Translations under genes and position numbers: made by a program
Notes under the pieces: model-generated
Databases searched by the model: none
What the model saw: only the letters and a program-made list of their open reading frames with translations
Told to the model about the DNA's origin: nothing
Assembly: GCA_964416315.1 (NCBI GenBank)
Contig: CAYQDR010000118.1
Span: forward strand, 1-15,246
Source: CAYQDR01 sp964416315
Lineage (GTDB): Bacteria; Methylomirabilota; Methylomirabilia; Rokubacteriales; DASRDR01
Direction of reading: 5' to 3'
DNA: 15,246 nucleotides
In this document: positions 14,301 to 15,246 of the stretch, piece after piece
How positions within the stretch are numbered: the stretch's first letter is position 1
Layout of the letters: each line of letters starts with the position of its first letter

Positions 14301-14387
14301 CTCCGAGCGCGGGCTTCGCCCGCGCAACCCCTTCCTGGGGGGAGGTTCGGCCCCCCGAAATAAAGGGGGGCGAAGCACCCCTCCGAG
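14301..14387 (+). repeat. Structured dispersed intergenic element, copy B
   Basis: Begins CTCCGAGCGCGGGC, then a perfect 8-bp hairpin with a TTC loop (14307-14325), a C-run, GGGGGGAGGTTCGG (14337-14350), a C6 run, an AT-rich GAAATAAA loop and a G6 run, and ends CCCCTCCGAG. The block order and both ends match copy A on the opposite strand at 8088-8156. The G6 (14337-14342), C6 (14351-14356) and G6 (14365-14370) runs allow two mutually exclusive stems. Confidence 0.6.
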
Positions 14388-14398
14388 GGTACAGGAGG
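14380..14398 (+). promoter_or_regulatory. Shine-Dalgarno with possible sequestering stem
   Basis: AGGAGG at 14393-14398 lies 3 nt before the ATG at 14402 and 9 nt before an in-frame GTG at 14408. CCTCC at 14380-14384, the end of repeat copy B, can pair with GGAGG at 14394-14398 over a 9-nt loop and hide the site. The same CCTCC can instead pair with an upstream GGAGG (14341-14345), which would free it. Confidence 0.4.
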
Positions 14399-14401
14399 TT
14401 C

Positions 14402-14797
14402 ATGGCCGTGAAGCGGAATCTGTGCGCGATCCTGCTTCTCGTCGCGATCGCGGTGGCGGCGCCGAGGCCCGCCTCGGCCCTCTGCTCCGTGGAGGGGAAG
14501 CTGGAGGCGGTGCGCCTCAACCTGGATGAGAGCCTCGCGTTCGTGATCCATATCCGCCAGGCGCGGGCTATGGTGGCGAACGCGTTCCACATCGAGCGAC
14601 CGCAGCAGGGGGGGTTGGGTGACGTCCCGGTGCTCATTCAGCTGCTGAACCTCGCGAACCCCACCACGGCGACGATCCTGGCGGTGGGCGACCTGGCGTC
14701 CTGCCCCGATGCCGCCGAGTACGAGCGAGCGCGCCAGGAGGGCGGCCGCTCGGTGCCTTCGGGCCGGCTTCTGCGGGTCTGGGTGAAGTACCGCTGA
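14402..14797 (+). CDS. Small secreted protein of unknown function
   Basis: 131 residues from the ATG at 14402. The signal peptide is MAVKRNLCAILLLVAIAVAA, with cleavage probably at ASA before LCSVEG (after residue 26). The mature protein is about 105 residues, with cysteines at 28 and 101 that could form a disulfide. It also has a helical middle (SLAFVIHIRQARAMVANAFHIERPQQ) and a hydrophobic LLNLANPTTATILAVGDLASC stretch. I recognise no family. A strong AGGAGG precedes the start; GTG 14408 is an alternative start with more usual spacing. A longer open frame from 14252 is rejected because it would run through the repeat element. Likely periplasmic; function not inferable. Confidence 0.68.
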   Translation: MAVKRNLCAILLLVAIAVAAPRPASALCSVEGKLEAVRLNLDESLAFVIHIRQARAMVANAFHIERPQQGGLGDVPVLIQLLNLANPTTATILAVGDLASCPDAAEYERARQEGGRSVPSGRLLRVWVKYR

Positions 14798-14816
14798 CGG
14801 CCGGCAGGGTTCTTCC

Positions 14817-14846
14817 TTGACAGGATTCGGGTAGCGCGCGTAAAGT
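14817..14846 (+). promoter_or_regulatory. Strong sigma-70 promoter
   Basis: A perfect TTGACA (14817-14822), an 18-nt spacer and TAAAGT (14841-14846, 4/6). It is the best -35 match in the window. Transcription would start near 14853, leaving a leader of about 34 nt with a small hairpin and GGGAGGG before GTG 14887. Confidence 0.6.
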
Positions 14847-14858
14847 ACGCTATCTAAA

Positions 14859-14870
14859 GCGCGAAAGCGC
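14859..14870 (+). other. GNRA-tetraloop hairpin in a 5' leader
   Basis: GCGC-GAAA-GCGC: a 4-bp GC stem closed by a GAAA tetraloop, lying between the promoter and the GGGAGGG ribosome site (14871-14877), which it abuts. It may stabilise the 5' end or tune initiation. Confidence 0.4.
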
Positions 14871-14886
14871 GGGAGGGCCTCGTCGC

Positions 14887-15246
14887 GTGGGTCGGTCGGG
14901 ATCCTCGGCGGTGACGCTGCGCGGAACCGGGGCGCTCGCGCGCGCGGCCCTCGCGGTCGCGCTCGTCCTCCTGGCCCAGGTCGCGGCCGCGGTGCCCCTG
15001 ACGAAGCCCGAGGTCCTGAAACTGCTCCGCCGGAACCTCCAGGAGCGTCGGCTCATCGCCGTCGTCCGCGAGCTCGGCGTGGACTTCAAGGTGACGTCCG
15101 AGGTGATCGACGAGTTGCGCGCGGTCGGCGCGACGCCCGCGTTCATCGAAGCGCTCCAGGGCCTGGGCGACGGCGCCCCCCCGGCCGGGCCTGCCGCCGC
15201 GCCGCAGGCGGCACGCGCTCCGGTGACTCCGGCCCCCGCGCCGCCT
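14887..15246 (+). CDS. Secreted protein with N-terminal helical domain (partial, C-terminus off right edge)
   Basis: Open from GTG 14887 to the right edge (120 codons). A signal peptide rich in Ala/Leu/Val (RAALAVALVLLAQVAAAV) is followed by a compact helical domain, LTKPEVLKLLRRNLQERR, then VVRELGVDFKVTSEVIDELR and VGATPAFIEALQGLG. A Pro/Ala-rich linker begins at about residue 95. From memory, this small domain resembles one placed before TPR, caspase-like or PEGA modules in Acidobacteria-like and Deltaproteobacteria-like secreted proteins; the effector part would be beyond the edge. GGGAGGG 9 nt upstream supports GTG 14887; GTG 14911 is an alternative that also keeps the signal peptide. The strong promoter at 14817 drives it. 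Confidence 0.68.
   Translation, partial: MGRSGSSAVTLRGTGALARAALAVALVLLAQVAAAVPLTKPEVLKLLRRNLQERRLIAVVRELGVDFKVTSEVIDELRAVGATPAFIEALQGLGDGAPPAGPAAAPQAARAPVTPAPAPP

Noticed and set aside
14252..14401. N-terminal extension of the small secreted protein from 14252
   Set aside because: It would place coding sequence across the structured repeat and bury the signal peptide. The AGGAGG site supports a start at 14402 or 14408.

Overview
The window is very GC-rich, gene-dense bacterial DNA (visually around 70% G+C, with strong G/C bias at third codon positions). Three features suggest an uncultured, environmental Methylomirabilota/Rokubacteria-like lineage: the composition, an orphan ABC-type periplasmic binding protein of the PF04392 kind, and -10 boxes placed almost on start codons. 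This taxonomic guess is inference; there is no rRNA or marker gene here to settle it.

Layout. (1) 1-3713: a minus-strand block reading right to left. It holds a membrane sensor histidine kinase, a sigma-54-activating NtrC-type response regulator, then a secreted Gly/Asp/Lys/Arg repeat protein that runs off the left edge. A near-consensus sigma-54 promoter (TGGCATG-N4-TTGC, 661-676) lies just upstream of the repeat-protein gene. A perfect inverted repeat sits about 110 bp upstream of the predicted transcription start. Kinase, regulator, sigma-54 promoter and exported protein therefore look like one signalling-to-secretion circuit. (2) 3753-6908: divergent from the kinase, an EmrA-like membrane fusion protein, an EmrB/DHA2 14-TM exporter and a tiny two-TM protein. 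(3) 6946-8085: a dihydroorotase-like amidohydrolase/deacetylase, followed by a structured intergenic repeat. (4) 8237-9226: an orphan substrate-binding protein with lower-GC codon use. (5) 12589-9216, minus strand: an operon of FabL-like SDR, UppP (undecaprenyl-PP phosphatase) and a DUF885 metallohydrolase, with a 4-nt GTGA overlap between the last two. (6) 12623-13398: a short CinA-N/MoCF-domain protein transcribed away from that operon. (7) 14231-13404, minus strand: an alpha/beta-hydrolase lipoprotein convergent with the CinA-like gene. (8) 14301-15246: a second copy of the intergenic repeat, a small secreted protein of unknown function, and a strong sigma-70 promoter driving a secreted protein cut by the right edge.

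The two most notable items are the sigma-54 circuit at the left end and a dispersed 70-90 bp structured intergenic element. The element is present twice in opposite orientation (8088-8156 and 14301-14387), each copy beside a gene for an exported protein. Two partial genes at the window edges, a 70-aa membrane protein and several promoters are easily missed by automated calling. No tRNA, rRNA, CRISPR array, transposase or phage gene was seen.
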